A stretch of DNA of 64,000 nt from the NCBI RefSeq assembly GCF_963678635.1, contig NC_087069.1, forward strand, positions 14,608,660 to 14,672,659, given 5' to 3'. Shown here one piece after another: positions 45,506-55,626 of the stretch; position 1 is the stretch's first letter; every line of letters starts with the position of its first letter. Made by a program: the position numbers and the translations under genes. Origin of the DNA: Symsagittifera roscoffensis (lineage: Eukaryota > Xenacoelomorpha > Acoela > Convolutidae). The notes beneath the pieces were generated by a model, which worked only from the letters and a program-made list of their open reading frames with translations, was not told the DNA's origin and ran no database searches.

Positions 45506-45966
45506 ATCGAGTTTCCTTAGCCAAATCGTATTTAAAATCTTCCGAAGATTCCCGTTTCTTAAATAAGCGAGTAACTACAAAACGGGTCGAAAAAGTTAAT
45601 CTACACTTTTTGCAACCACCTTTACCGCGTTTTATTCTCTGTGAGTCTTTTCCAGCTACTTCGATTAGTCCATGGAGGCTAATTCTATGACATCGAACAT
45701 AAAACAGAACTTGGCGCCAAAATCTTTCAGACCCTTTTGGAGCGCGCCATTCTTGTAGTTTTTCCAGTGCTCTCTTCCGAGTAATCTTGCGAGGAATCGC
45801 ATGCTTCGAAAATTTAATTTGATGGTGCCTGTTTAAGGATGCAGTTGCTGAACTTCTTGATGGTTCTGAGGGTGATGGAAGAGCTAATGGTTGTGAGATT
45901 GCTGATTCTGTTGATGTCGGGGTTATTGATGAAATTCCTAATTGTTCTAAGGGCGGTGTCAATCTG
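45504..45966 (-). repeat. Direct partial copy D2
   Basis: Matches the region downstream in the gene (equivalent to about 44207-44650) and stays open for 152 codons, including 'CKKCRLTFSTR' and 'LFKKRESSEDFKYDLAK'. It shares the 'caatctg' variant with the inverted copy, whereas D1 and D3 have 'cgatctg'. D2 and the inverted copy therefore have a common origin. Confidence 0.85.
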
Positions 45967-45970
45967 TTTT

Positions 45971-46843
45971 ACCGCGTTTTATTCTCTGTGAGTCTTTTTC
46001 AGCTACTTCGATTAGTCCTTGGAGGCTAATTCTATGACATCGAACGTAAAACAGAACTTGGCGCCAAAATCTTTCAGACCCATTTGGAGCGCGCCATTCT
46101 TGTAGTTTTTCCAGTGCTCTCTTCCGAGTAATCTTGCGAGGAATCGCATGTTTCGAAAATTGAATTTGATGGTGCCTGTTTAAGGATGCAGTTGCTGAAC
46201 TTCTTGATGGTTCTGAGGGTGATGGAAGAGCTAATGGTTGTGAGATTGCTGATTCTGTTGATGTCGGGGTTATTGATGAAATTCCGAATTGTTCTAAGGG
46301 CGGTGTCGATCTGTTCTGATCGCTTGTATCACTAAAAGGTGAGTATTTGCGTAGCATTGTTTCCGAAAAGAAAAACTTGACCAGGTTTCTCCGTTTTTCG
46401 TTGCACGGTATTTCCTTGATGCCCCGTAGAATTAACATCTGCATGATTCCTGCTGCTACTGCAATCGAATGACTGCGTTCCCGTGGTATTGCTATTTTTC
46501 GTACAAGATCGTCAACTTCCAATGTAGTTCCATCGACCATTTCTGAAACTAGTCTTTTCACTGTTTGCCAATTCTTTTCCTGCTATTTCGTCAGTAATTT
46601 TGGCGTCTACAAATTTTCGATCATTATCTGATGCTATGGAACAGCGATTCCACAATTGTTGATCCATACTTTTCTCTGTCATCTAAGAGTCGTTTTTCGT
46701 ATCCGGCGAGTCGTTCATTTGTATGTCGTTTCGTACGCGTCGGTTTGTGCGTCCCGATTCGTAACTCGGTTATTTGACTGTCGATTCGTATGTAGGTTTG
46801 TTTGTCGGTATGTCGAGTGTCGTATCGGTTTTTGTCGATATTC
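45971..46843 (-). repeat. Direct repeat D3
   Basis: Second near-identical copy of D1. The minus-strand frame 46561-45959 is open for 200 codons and continues past the base missing in D1 with 'RKITRKRALEKLQEW' and 'FWRQVLFYVRCHRI', making this the best-preserved copy of the 5' part. Confidence 0.9.
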
Positions 46844-47388
46844 GTGTCGGTTTTGTGTGTCAAGTCAAAATTGTTTCAGGTGCAGTAACGAATGAATTTA
46901 GAAGATTTTCAAACTGAATTTGAAAGAGGTGCAGTGATGAGTGAATAGAGGGTGTTACTTAAGTTATCCATATCCGTGGAATTACCAATTTGCTAAATGG
47001 ACCGTATCTGAGGCCAGATCCACTTCCTCTCTCACCAGAGTTCGTTTCGCCCTTTCGCCTACCAGGCTCCATTTCGCCACTTCATAGTCTGGTTGAAGCA
47101 GATCTGAGAACAGATGAACGACTTCCTTGGTGCGGATACAGAAACCGAAAGTTCTTTGCGAGAAACCGTAGTTTTGCCGTGATTTCAGGCAGCTCTTGTA
47201 GCACGAGTGACACTCAGATTGACACGTTACCTCCAATTGACAAGGGCTAACTAAGAGAGAGACTTTCGCAAGTAAGCATCTGAAACTAAAACTAGCTCAA
47301 AGTCGTTATAATTAAACTTCGATCATCTTTTTTGGGTATCTTGTTAGATCATGCCTGCCTCAAGTCTAATACAGTGCGTGCCTGCGTG
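46844..47388. other. Spacer between the transposon-derived region and the JmjC gene
   Basis: Overlapping frames on both strands (46990-47250 plus, 47236-46982 minus) of similar quality. I cannot tell which, if either, is coding; the plus frame could be a 5' exon of the JmjC gene. Confidence 0.3.
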
Positions 47389-48901
47389 CGGTTGATCTTG
47401 TCAACTGGATCCAGTCAGACTGGTTTATCGGTCAACAAGGAGCTTTGCTAGTTCCATCAGCTGAATCCATCAAAGGGTTCAAAAGCCAACTAGCGGATAG
47501 TTGCCAGTTTGACATCCAAATCTATGGGGACATTTTCATTGACGAAATTTTAAAGGAATACCCGAGGAACTCAGAGCTAGACGGTAAATGTTAAAGGCAA
47601 ATGTAATCAGTTTGTTAAGTATTTAAACTCCTAATAAGACTTCAGATGAGTTCAACCTCACATTTGTGTTCAATCCTAGAAATACATACAATTAATTAAG
47701 CCAACTTTGTTCCGATCAATGCCGCCAATGTTCTGGAATATCATTGATGCTGATGTTTCCTTGTCGGCGGCCACAAAATTCTCTGTTCCAAAAGCAGTCA
47801 AGGATGCGTCTTTGGGACACATACAAAAAAAAGTTGGAGAAGACAGAAGTACCGACGAAGGAGTCAAGCTACCTGCTGTTATCGCTGGCTGGTGCATTAA
47901 CTCCATTTCACCAGGATTTTTCCGGTACATCTGTGATGTACTTTTTAGTGAAAGGTTAAACAAAGTTTGGTGCACAATTTTTTTAACGAAATATATAAAT
48001 ATGTTCCATTTAGTTCTTTTTTCTTTTAGGCTGCAAAACATTTTATTTGATAGCCCCGTCGGTCAAGAACAAGCAGATATTCCAGGAATATCTGATGCAG
48101 CAATCTCTGGATTGGAAACCGATGTTTCCCGGGGATGACTCTCGCTATGATGCTGGAGGGTGTCAGAAAATTGTTCTGACGGAGCGCCAGGCCCTTGTTA
48201 TGCCAGCTGGCAAGATACACATGGTTGAAACGCATTCAGAGTCAGTGGCTCTGGGTGTCAATTTCATTCATTGTGGACACCTGCTGACGGCTGTCAGAGT
48301 TTTTCGACATGAGCGGAAAGACAAAGATCATTTCAGCAACTGCCACCCTGCATTTCCGATGTTGGCTCTGAATGAGCTTATGTTGCATCTGTGGTTAGTA
48401 TCAAAGACTAAACTGATAAATTTTTGTCGAAATAAATGAAAATAGAGAAAGATATTTTTTGAGCACCAGAGACGCGATCCCGCCGCAACAATTAGAAGAT
48501 CTGGTGGAGGTCTGGAGAATTCTGAAGGCGCACGACAAAGCCTTAGAGAACCACCTTGCCAGAATAATTTATGTAAGTACTTCTGGCCGAATTTAGTCCC
48601 AAACACTGAAATAGTTACTTCGGTATCCCAAAAACTGCAAGTTTAATCGCATATATTGAAATACTCAATTGATGCCAAAATTGAGTTTCGTCATCCCGTA
48701 TACTGAAACGCTTAATTCATCCCAAAAAGTCAGTCGAATTTCTCATGCTAACTTTTGATAATTTTGTATCTTAAGCCAATGACTAAGGAAAGGCTGGCGA
48801 ATACAGAAGAGATTGATAGTCTCTTCCAACACCATCGTGGGTCATGCGGAGAATTGTCTGTGGGGTCAATGCCTGCGCAAATATCAATCGAAAGGGCCTG
48901 A
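47389..48901 (+). CDS. KDM7-like JmjC-domain protein (histone lysine demethylase family)
   Basis: Exon-like segments are about 47389-47583, 47702-47954, 48030-48393, 48446-48572 and 48776-48901, with short introns such as GTTAAA..TTTTAG (47955-48029). The JmjC core is clear: 'PFHQDFSGTSVMYFLVKG' joins across the intron to 'CKTFYLIAPSVKNKQ', then 'ERQALVMPAGKIHMVETH' and 'ALGVNFIH'. The Fe(II) ligands H-x-D (HQD) and the distal His (in GKIHMV) are present, as in KDM7/PHF8, which remove methyl groups from histone lysines with 2-oxoglutarate. No PHD finger is seen upstream in the window. The frame changes at an A8 run (47825-47832), and the exon 3-4 junction as drawn makes a stop, so it may be a pseudogene or need corrected splicing. 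Confidence 0.65.
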
Positions 48902-49052
48902 AACTTTCTAATACCACATTCAAATATGTAATCTGGACAATTTTTATTAATTGATATTTTGAAAACAGTTTTTTTGTCTATAAATTGAAATATGATCCCA
49001 ATTTTTAGAATGCAGTCTGAGTAACTAACTGAATTATTGAATTTCAGAAACT

Positions 49053-49256
49053 ATGAATGTGACTACTTCAACTGAGAGTGAAGTCTGCCCCATCTGCTGT
49101 CATGATGGACGGAATCTGTACAAGATACACGATGGGGCTGTGGAGCCTAAGCTGTGCTTTGTCTGCTGGCGGAAAGTGCAGGATGAGCCTCATCCAAAGT
49201 GCCACTTCTGTCGGCAGGACTTGCCGTTTTTCACTAGTTTCTTGCCGCACATGTAA
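49053..49256 (+). CDS. Small Cys-rich (RING-like) protein or exon
   Basis: 67 codons after an acceptor-like 'tttcag', with Cys pairs in 'CPIC', 'CFVC' and 'CHFC' spaced like a RING-HC finger ('LCFVCWRK' to 'KCHFCRQ'). The conserved His before the third pair is absent: 'VEPKLCFVC' replaces the usual C-G-H-x-L/F-C. It may bind zinc in a variant way or have lost ubiquitin-ligase function. It is on the same strand as, and 150 bp downstream of, the JmjC gene. Confidence 0.5.
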   Translation: MNVTTSTESEVCPICCHDGRNLYKIHDGAVEPKLCFVCWRKVQDEPHPKCHFCRQDLPFFTSFLPHM

Positions 49257-49377
49257 CTATTGCTTTTGACCTTGTTTTTTGCATGTAAAACTAACTAAGC
49301 CTGGTGCCATGTGAACAACCTCTTCTTTCCTTATTTAACCACTAACTTGAACCTTCACCTTGTAAACCACAAAAGAA

Positions 49378-49849
49378 CATCCAACCCTTCCTCCATATCG
49401 ATCATGTTGTACCTTTGTTTGGTTCCTCTGATACAGACGAGAATACACATGACGAGGATGAAAATGAGGAGGGAGGAGACTAGAACGAAGTCAAGACAGT
49501 GGTGCCCTACCGTGACTCCGACTCGTAGTTGGAACCGGAGCAACTGAGGAGTGTCTCCGAATTTGAACTGCTCTCGGGCAGTGACGAGGAGGAGAGCACT
49601 GCCTTGGACGCTCATGCGTTCTCCTACTTGCGGGGTCGCGGTCGCGGGCACGCTGTGGTCTACGATGGGCGAGTCGGAGAGGTCTTCTCGAGTGATGACG
49701 ACATGCCCTATAATTGGGCAAGCGGACGAGGGCGCAGTCGCGGACAAGCAGCGCCGTCAGTCACCGCGACTGCAAACCTGCCAGGCCGGGCCCGGGGAGG
49801 AGGACGCGCCAAAACCGCTGGGTCATCCCAGCCCGAGGTCGAACCCTAA
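49378..49849 (+). pseudogene. GC-rich, acidic then RG-rich coding fragment
   Basis: One frame reads 'HVVPLFGSSDTDENTHDEDE', then TAG (about 49480), 'NEVKTVVPYRDSDS', a second TAG (about 49527), then 'EPEQLRSVSEFELLSGSDEE', 'SYLRGRGRGHAVV' and 'NWASGRGRSRGQ', ending at TAA 49847-49849. GC content is clearly above that of everything around it. An acidic N-terminus followed by RGRG runs is seen in piggyBac-type transposase N-termini and in some RNA-binding proteins; no transposase core follows. The part after the second TAG (49529-49849) is open for 106 codons. Confidence 0.4.
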
Positions 49850-49898
49850 TCGTGGAGGTTCAAAATCTCAAAATATATTACAAAAATGGTTTATGACT

Positions 49899-50240
49899 AG
49901 TTTATGAGAAAACTGATTTTTTAAGCCGTCACCCATCAGCGCTCGTACCCTACAGACATTACCCTACAGACATCAGCGATCTACAGACATCAGCGCTCGT
50001 ACCCTTCAGTATGCTCTGCGGACAGTATGCTACAGTATGCATCACTTATTAGTAAAGGCTCAAAATCTTAAACCTCAAATTTTATTATTGAAGTATTAAT
50101 TGACTAGTTTATTAGAAAACTGTTTTTTTTAGTCGTCACTCATCAGCACTCGTACCCTTCAGTATGCTCTACAGACATTATGCTACAGTATGCCTCACTT
50201 GCTACAGTATGCCTCATTATGCTACATTTTGCTACAGTAT
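49899..50240 (+). repeat. Two-copy repeat plus 'gctacagtatgc' minisatellite
   Basis: The block 'tgactagttta..agaaaactg' followed by 'cgtcac.catcagc.ctcgtaccct' occurs near 49894-49950 and again near 50101-50160. Each is followed by several copies of 'gctacagtatgc'. Confidence 0.8.
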
Positions 50241-50279
50241 GCAACTCACTGTTCATACATCCTTTTCCCCTCTATAATT

Positions 50280-51163
50280 ATGTCAGAAATTTCCGGTCCA
50301 ATATCAGAATTTCCTGGGGTTTCAATTGATCGCTTCCATGGTGACAACCTCAAATCTACGATTTATTTTCTTCCGCACTGTCATACAAATCACATGGTGG
50401 GCCTAATGAGCCTCCTGAGGTCTTCGAAAGCTTAAAACACTATAACTTGAAATTTTTTTGTCAGAAAGTTTTGGCTGTTTTGTTGAGTGCATTGCCGCTT
50501 TATGCTCATTTAACTCCATATTTAGTACCTCTGGATTCAGATAATGAGACAACATTGAATGTTTCATTGGAAGGGGACAAGACTCATGCCCTAACTGTCA
50601 CTCTCATTCCTGCAGGTCACTGACCAGGTTCAGTATTGTTCTTAGTAGTTTCCAAAGAAAAATCTGTTCTTTTTACTGGCGATTTCAGATGGCAAGATGG
50701 TCATAGGAAGCGAATCAGTCATCCTTTTGACAATTTACAAGAAGCTGCTGTTCATAATTTTGATAATATTGACATCGACACAACGTTTAGCAAAACATGT
50801 TCCAATTTCATACCTTGAAGGGAGAGCTGTCTTTCAGCCATCTTTCAAGCCGTGTCCGCGTGGCTCTGTAATTTCCAAAATAATGTGGTCCGTTTTTGTA
50901 ACAAAACTCGCTACGGTTATGAGTTTTTAATGAGAGAGCTTGCACTTAGATTCAACACTAAAGTTCACGTTTCTTTATACCAGTACCGAATGTACAAATT
51001 TGTTCCGTCAATCCAAAATTGACTCACCTCAGATGGCAAAAGTACCAAAATCCATTTCTGCAAGCCGTCGTCTGCGTATGCGAACTGAAAACTGCCTTTT
51101 AAGCTGGGCATCCCAAGTCCAGAAGTGCTTACAATCATTCCAACTGCCACATTCCTATTTTGA
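50280..51163 (+). pseudogene. Artemis/SNM1C-like nuclease, inactivated
   Basis: ATG at 50280 opens 'MSEISGPISEFPGVSIDRF', close to the Artemis start, followed by the metallo-beta-lactamase motif 2 as 'HCHTNHM'. The family has H-x-H-x-D-H, so the catalytic Asp is Asn here. After a probable intron ending at CAG 50464, one frame runs 50465-51163 with 'LTVTLIPAGH', 'FTGDFRWQDG' (motif 4 Asp present), 'IDTTFSK' (beta-CASP motif A) and 'TRYGYEFLMRELA'. This frame has TGA at 50621, 50816, 51020, 51086 and 51161 and no TAA or TAG. Artemis trims DNA ends in non-homologous end joining. The sequence lacks part of the early domain and the C-terminal half. Confidence 0.75.
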
Positions 51164-54100
51164 TCTTTACACTTATGTCTTTATTCGACATTTTATCAAT
51201 CGTTTGCATCAACAAGACCGTTTCACCGTTCTACAGGCCTCTAGAGTTCTTACGGGCATTAACAGTTTTTATCTTTCAAGCTTAAGCATAGTTCGAGATA
51301 TTGAAACAAACCACTGCACGCAATAGTTAACCTAAACTAGATGTAATTTACGATTGGTGTATACTTTCTGCCCACTCATTGTTCCTAGTCATATGTTTAC
51401 TTTATGTGGTGGTTGAAAAGATTGAATGAGAATAAAGTGGTGTTGAAACACTCATTGAAACTATAGAAAAAGAAAAATTTCATAATGTGTTTTTCATTGG
51501 TTTATTATGAGTTTATCCTTGTCATTGGTAAAATTCTTTGGTCATTTCTAGTAATTGCATGGTATACGACAAAATACGAAAGTATTATATGAGTTTCTCT
51601 AAACTAATTTCCGAAGTTTCTCAGGGAAGTCATTGCTACTGAGATCCATGTGATTTATTGGTTGAAGATGGTTTATAAATCAAACTTGCGAAGACTAGCC
51701 TGCTAACTGCTAACTGTTTGAATATACCTGAATCAAGAAAATTAGATGATTTCAAATAGTCAGTTTTTCTCTCATAAAATGGTGTGTTTCTACTTTCCGG
51801 TGAAACAATTGACCTTGCCATTCATTTTGCTCTTGTTTTGTTAGAGATGCTTTGATGTCACTCTCTTGAGTCATCCAAGCACGTAACAAGGAATATGGAG
51901 GTAGTTACGTCTCCACTTTCGCTACTTTCTTGATGTTGCCAATCTTCGGCCAATCATGAAACACGTTTTTATTTTTCAGTTCGAGGTGATTTCTGGAGTT
52001 GTAATCAACTAAAATGTTTTGCAACTTGGATAGTTTCAAAACGTATAAATTCCTTTCTCGGAGTACCCAATTTGTTGATGTTGGGTTCTTAACAATTCAA
52101 CCCAAAGACTGGATAAAAAATTCAGCTTTTGTTTTCTTGTAAAATTAAATACGTCTCCAGGGTTTTTTAAAAGACTTGGAGTAATCTGGCTGAGTTTCAT
52201 AATTGAATAATCACCGCTTTACCAGTGACTTCCGTGCAACTGATTTGTTAACCAGGTTTTATTTCTTTTTCGGGTTCAAAACATGAATTGAAACCAACTG
52301 GACGTTGAAAAATGAAAGGAACCTATAATCAAAAGTCGTAAAGGTTAACTCTTCAATAAGAAAAAATTTCTTACAGCGAAACTCTTACAAGTCTAGCAAG
52401 ATTGATCTTTCACTAAACATTTTAACAATTAAGAGTATTTTGATTCTGTCAGTTTGATAAATGAACAGAAAATAGTATCACTCAAGTGACCAATCAGCTG
52501 CTGCCACAATTTTTCTAGGCTAGCATTTAGATAAGTTTGCTCCAGCGTTTCAGTAATCGTGAAAAATTAAACTGATATCTCGAAAAACTTCTGCAAACTT
52601 TGTTCTATTATTTTTCCAATTTTCGAGATAGAAACGAATTGAAAAACCTCAAAATAAATATTTTTTAAATTGACACCCGTTGAAAGTTTGACACCAGTTT
52701 CTTTTTCAATGTCATAGGTGTGCCAGTTTCCTAGTAAACTCATTACGCTTATTTCTTTATTCGACATTTCTCCAATATTTTGCAACAACGAGACCTTTTC
52801 ACCGTTCTACAGGCTTCTAGAGTTTTTACGGGCAAAAAAAATTTTTCTCTTCCAATCTTAAACACAGTTAAATTTATTGAAAAAACCCTGCTCGCAATTA
52901 TAAAAATAATCTGGATGTAATTTACGATTGTTTCCACTTTTGCTCACCTCACCAAATCTTCCTACTCAAAAAGTTGCTTTGTGTGTTGGTTGAAAAAATT
53001 GAATGAGAAAAAAACGGTAGAAACACCAAATGAAAGTAGAGGAAAAAATTTTTTATGATGGGCTCATATATTATACACAGGGATCATTAAAGGTAACGAG
53101 ATCGTTAAACATTTTGAAAATTTCATCAAAACAAGTTCGAGTCCGTTGCTCTATGTATTTTCAATCATCGAAGGATCAAATTCAATTGTGTATTTGGAAT
53201 GGTTTTCATAATTAGCAATGGTTAAATTAGTAGCTTTCTCGTATTTCTGTTTTGCTTAAGCGCACCACATTACTTTTAAAACTTCTTTCAAAAAAAACTG
53301 AGCTCGAAAGCTTTCTGCAATTTTTTTTCTATCATTTCTTCAAACTTCGAGATAAAAACGAAATGACAATCCTCAAAATAAATATTTTTTTAGATTTTAC
53401 ACCCGTTAAAAAATTGAAAAAAAAGTTCTTGTGCTCAATATCATTGGTTTGCCAATTTCCCATTAACTTCATTATGCTTATTTCTTTGTTTGACATTTTA
53501 TCAATTTTTTGCAACAGCGAGACCGTTTCACCGTTCTAAAGACTTCTAGAGTTCTTACGAACAAAAAGTTTTTTCTCTTCCAGTTCAAACATAGTTCAAA
53601 TTATTGAAAAAAAAACACTGCTCGCAATTCTAAAAATAATATGGATGTAATTTACGATTTTTTTTATTTTTGCTCACCTCGCCAAATCTTCCTACTCAAA
53701 AAGTTGCTTTGTGTGTTGGTTGAAAAAATTGAATGAGAAAAAAACGGTACAAACACTAAATGAAAGTAGAGGGAAAAAAATTTATAATGGGCTCATATAT
53801 TATACACAGTGATCATTAAAGGTAACGAGATCGTTAAACGTTTTGAAAATTTCATCAAAACAAGTTCGAGTCCGTTGCTCTATGTATTTTCAATCATCGA
53901 AGGATCAAATTCAATTGTGTATTTGGAATGGTTTTCATAATTAGCAATGGTTAAATTAGTAGCTTTCTCGTATTTCTGTTTTGCTTAAGCGCACAACATT
54001 ACTTTTAAAACCTCTTTCAAATAAAACTGAGCTCGAAAAAATTCTGCAGTATCTGTTTCAGTTTTTCTTCAAACTTCGAGATGAAGAATTGAGAATAATG

Positions 54101-54560
54101 AAACTAATTATTTTTAAATGGACGCCAGTTGGAAAACTGAGAAAATTGAGAAAAAAAAATAGTATCCTCAGTGTGCCACATTCCTATTTTAATCTTTACG
54201 CTTATTTTTTTATTCGACATTTTATCAATAGTTTGCAACAACGAGACCCTTTCACCGTTCTACAGGCCTCTAGAGTTCTTACGGGCATCAACAGTTTTTC
54301 TCTTTCAAGCTTAAGCATTGTTCAAGATATTGAATCAAACCACTGCTCGCAATAGTTAACCTAAACTAAATGTAATTTACGATTGGTTTATACTTTCTAT
54401 CCACCCAACTTTCCTACTCAAATGTTTACTTTATTCTTTGGTTGAAAATATTGAATGAAAAAAAAGTGGGGTTGAAACTAGAGAAAAAGTAAAATTTTTT
54501 AATGGGTTTATGTGTTATACACAGGGATCATTAAACATATAAAAGGATCCTTAGATTTCT
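51130..54560 (+). repeat. Tandem array from the 3' end of the Artemis-like locus
   Basis: Copies of a unit of about 725-730 bp are anchored at 'gaccgtttcaccgttctaca'-like sequence at 51216, 52792, 53521 and 54245 (spacings 1576, 729, 724). Each includes the block 'cattcctatttt.atcttta' or its diverged form, 'tctagagttcttacgggc', and 'atgtaatttacgatt'. The first interval has an extra insertion of about 850 bp. Small ORFs on both strands of the array recur but lack domains. Confidence 0.85.
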
Positions 54561-54662
54561 TTTCTCACGGATTCGAAACAAGCGGACAATTTTTGAAGTT
54601 CCAAAAATAAAATCCACCAGATCGCTAGCAGTTTGCAGCTGTGTTGTTTGAATCCTTTCAAG

Positions 54663-54790
54663 TTCGAGGGGGTCCTCAAAATCTTGGCGCAAAATTTTAA
54701 GGAATTACTTAATACCCGTCAAACTCTGCGAACTGTTGGAACACTAATTTCACGTTCTTTCGAAATTAAGGAGCCAAATTTAAGGATATA
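54663..54790 (+). repeat. Dispersed repeat of about 125 bp, copy 1
   Basis: Starts 'cgagggggtcctcaaaatct' and contains 'actaatttcacg.tctttcga'. It matches 58014-58145 in the same orientation at roughly three quarters of positions. The polymerase fragment lies between the two copies. Confidence 0.75.
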
Positions 54791-55426
54791 TTAGTAAAGT
54801 ATATTAGACTGTTCAAGTTTTTTGAAATTTTCATCAAAATAAAAGCTGTCTTGTTTCAAATAAGATTTGCTCCATGTTTGTGGGCGTTGCCAATTGCAAA
54901 AACATTGAAACAACTTTTTGGTTCAGAAGAAGATTTTTCATCTCTCGTAAAGTCAAATCTGTCCTAAGCTGAAAAAAGGTTCCAAAAAAACTTCTGACGT
55001 AGTGTTCCCGTGTTGTAAAATTTTTACCAAATTTCTTTTTACTCGCGCTCCAAATTTGGTAATAAGTGTGAATTACTTTATTCGCCTAAATGGGAGTCAT
55101 GCTCCAATTGGCCGTGAAATTTAATTTTTTTTTCAAAATCTGTTGTTTTTTAGCCTTGTAACACTTGATGCTTGAAGAAAAAAGATTTTGTTGAACTTTG
55201 CATTGATTTACAAGGTTGAAGCATCTCAGAACACTTGCATGGCAACCCACCAGGTTTGCAAAATTTTATTACCATTTCATTTTATCATACAATTAAGGAC
55301 CAGCGTTTTCATATTATTATCTTCGATTTCAAAAAACGAAATTAGTTTTAAAGAAGGGCTAAATACCACAGTGCACTCACCAAATCTTTTGGGCCAAATT
55401 GTCCAGATAAGGTCAGGGATTCGCTG

Positions 55427-55626
55427 NNNNNNNNNNNNNNNNNNNNNNNNNNNNNNNNNNNNNNNNNNNNNNNNNNNNNNNNNNNNNNNNNNNNNNNNNN
55501 NNNNNNNNNNNNNNNNNNNNNNNNNNNNNNNNNNNNNNNNNNNNNNNNNNNNNNNNNNNNNNNNNNNNNNNNNNNNNNNNNNNNNNNNNNNNNNNNNNNN
55601 NNNNNNNNNNNNNNNNNNNNNNNNNN
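55427..55626. other. Assembly gap of 200 N
   Basis: Exactly 200 undetermined bases. The round number suggests a scaffold gap of unknown true size. It interrupts the DNA polymerase B pseudogene. Confidence 0.99.

Noticed and set aside
45001-45690. Plus-strand ORF of 229 codons
   Set aside because: It runs across repeat, inverted copy and antisense of D2, so it is a product of the rearrangement and not a gene.
50621-50623. Selenocysteine or general TGA recoding in the Artemis-like frame
   Set aside because: The catalytic Asp is already lost and other genes here end normally at TGA (for example the JmjC last exon), so recoding is not accepted as the explanation, only flagged.
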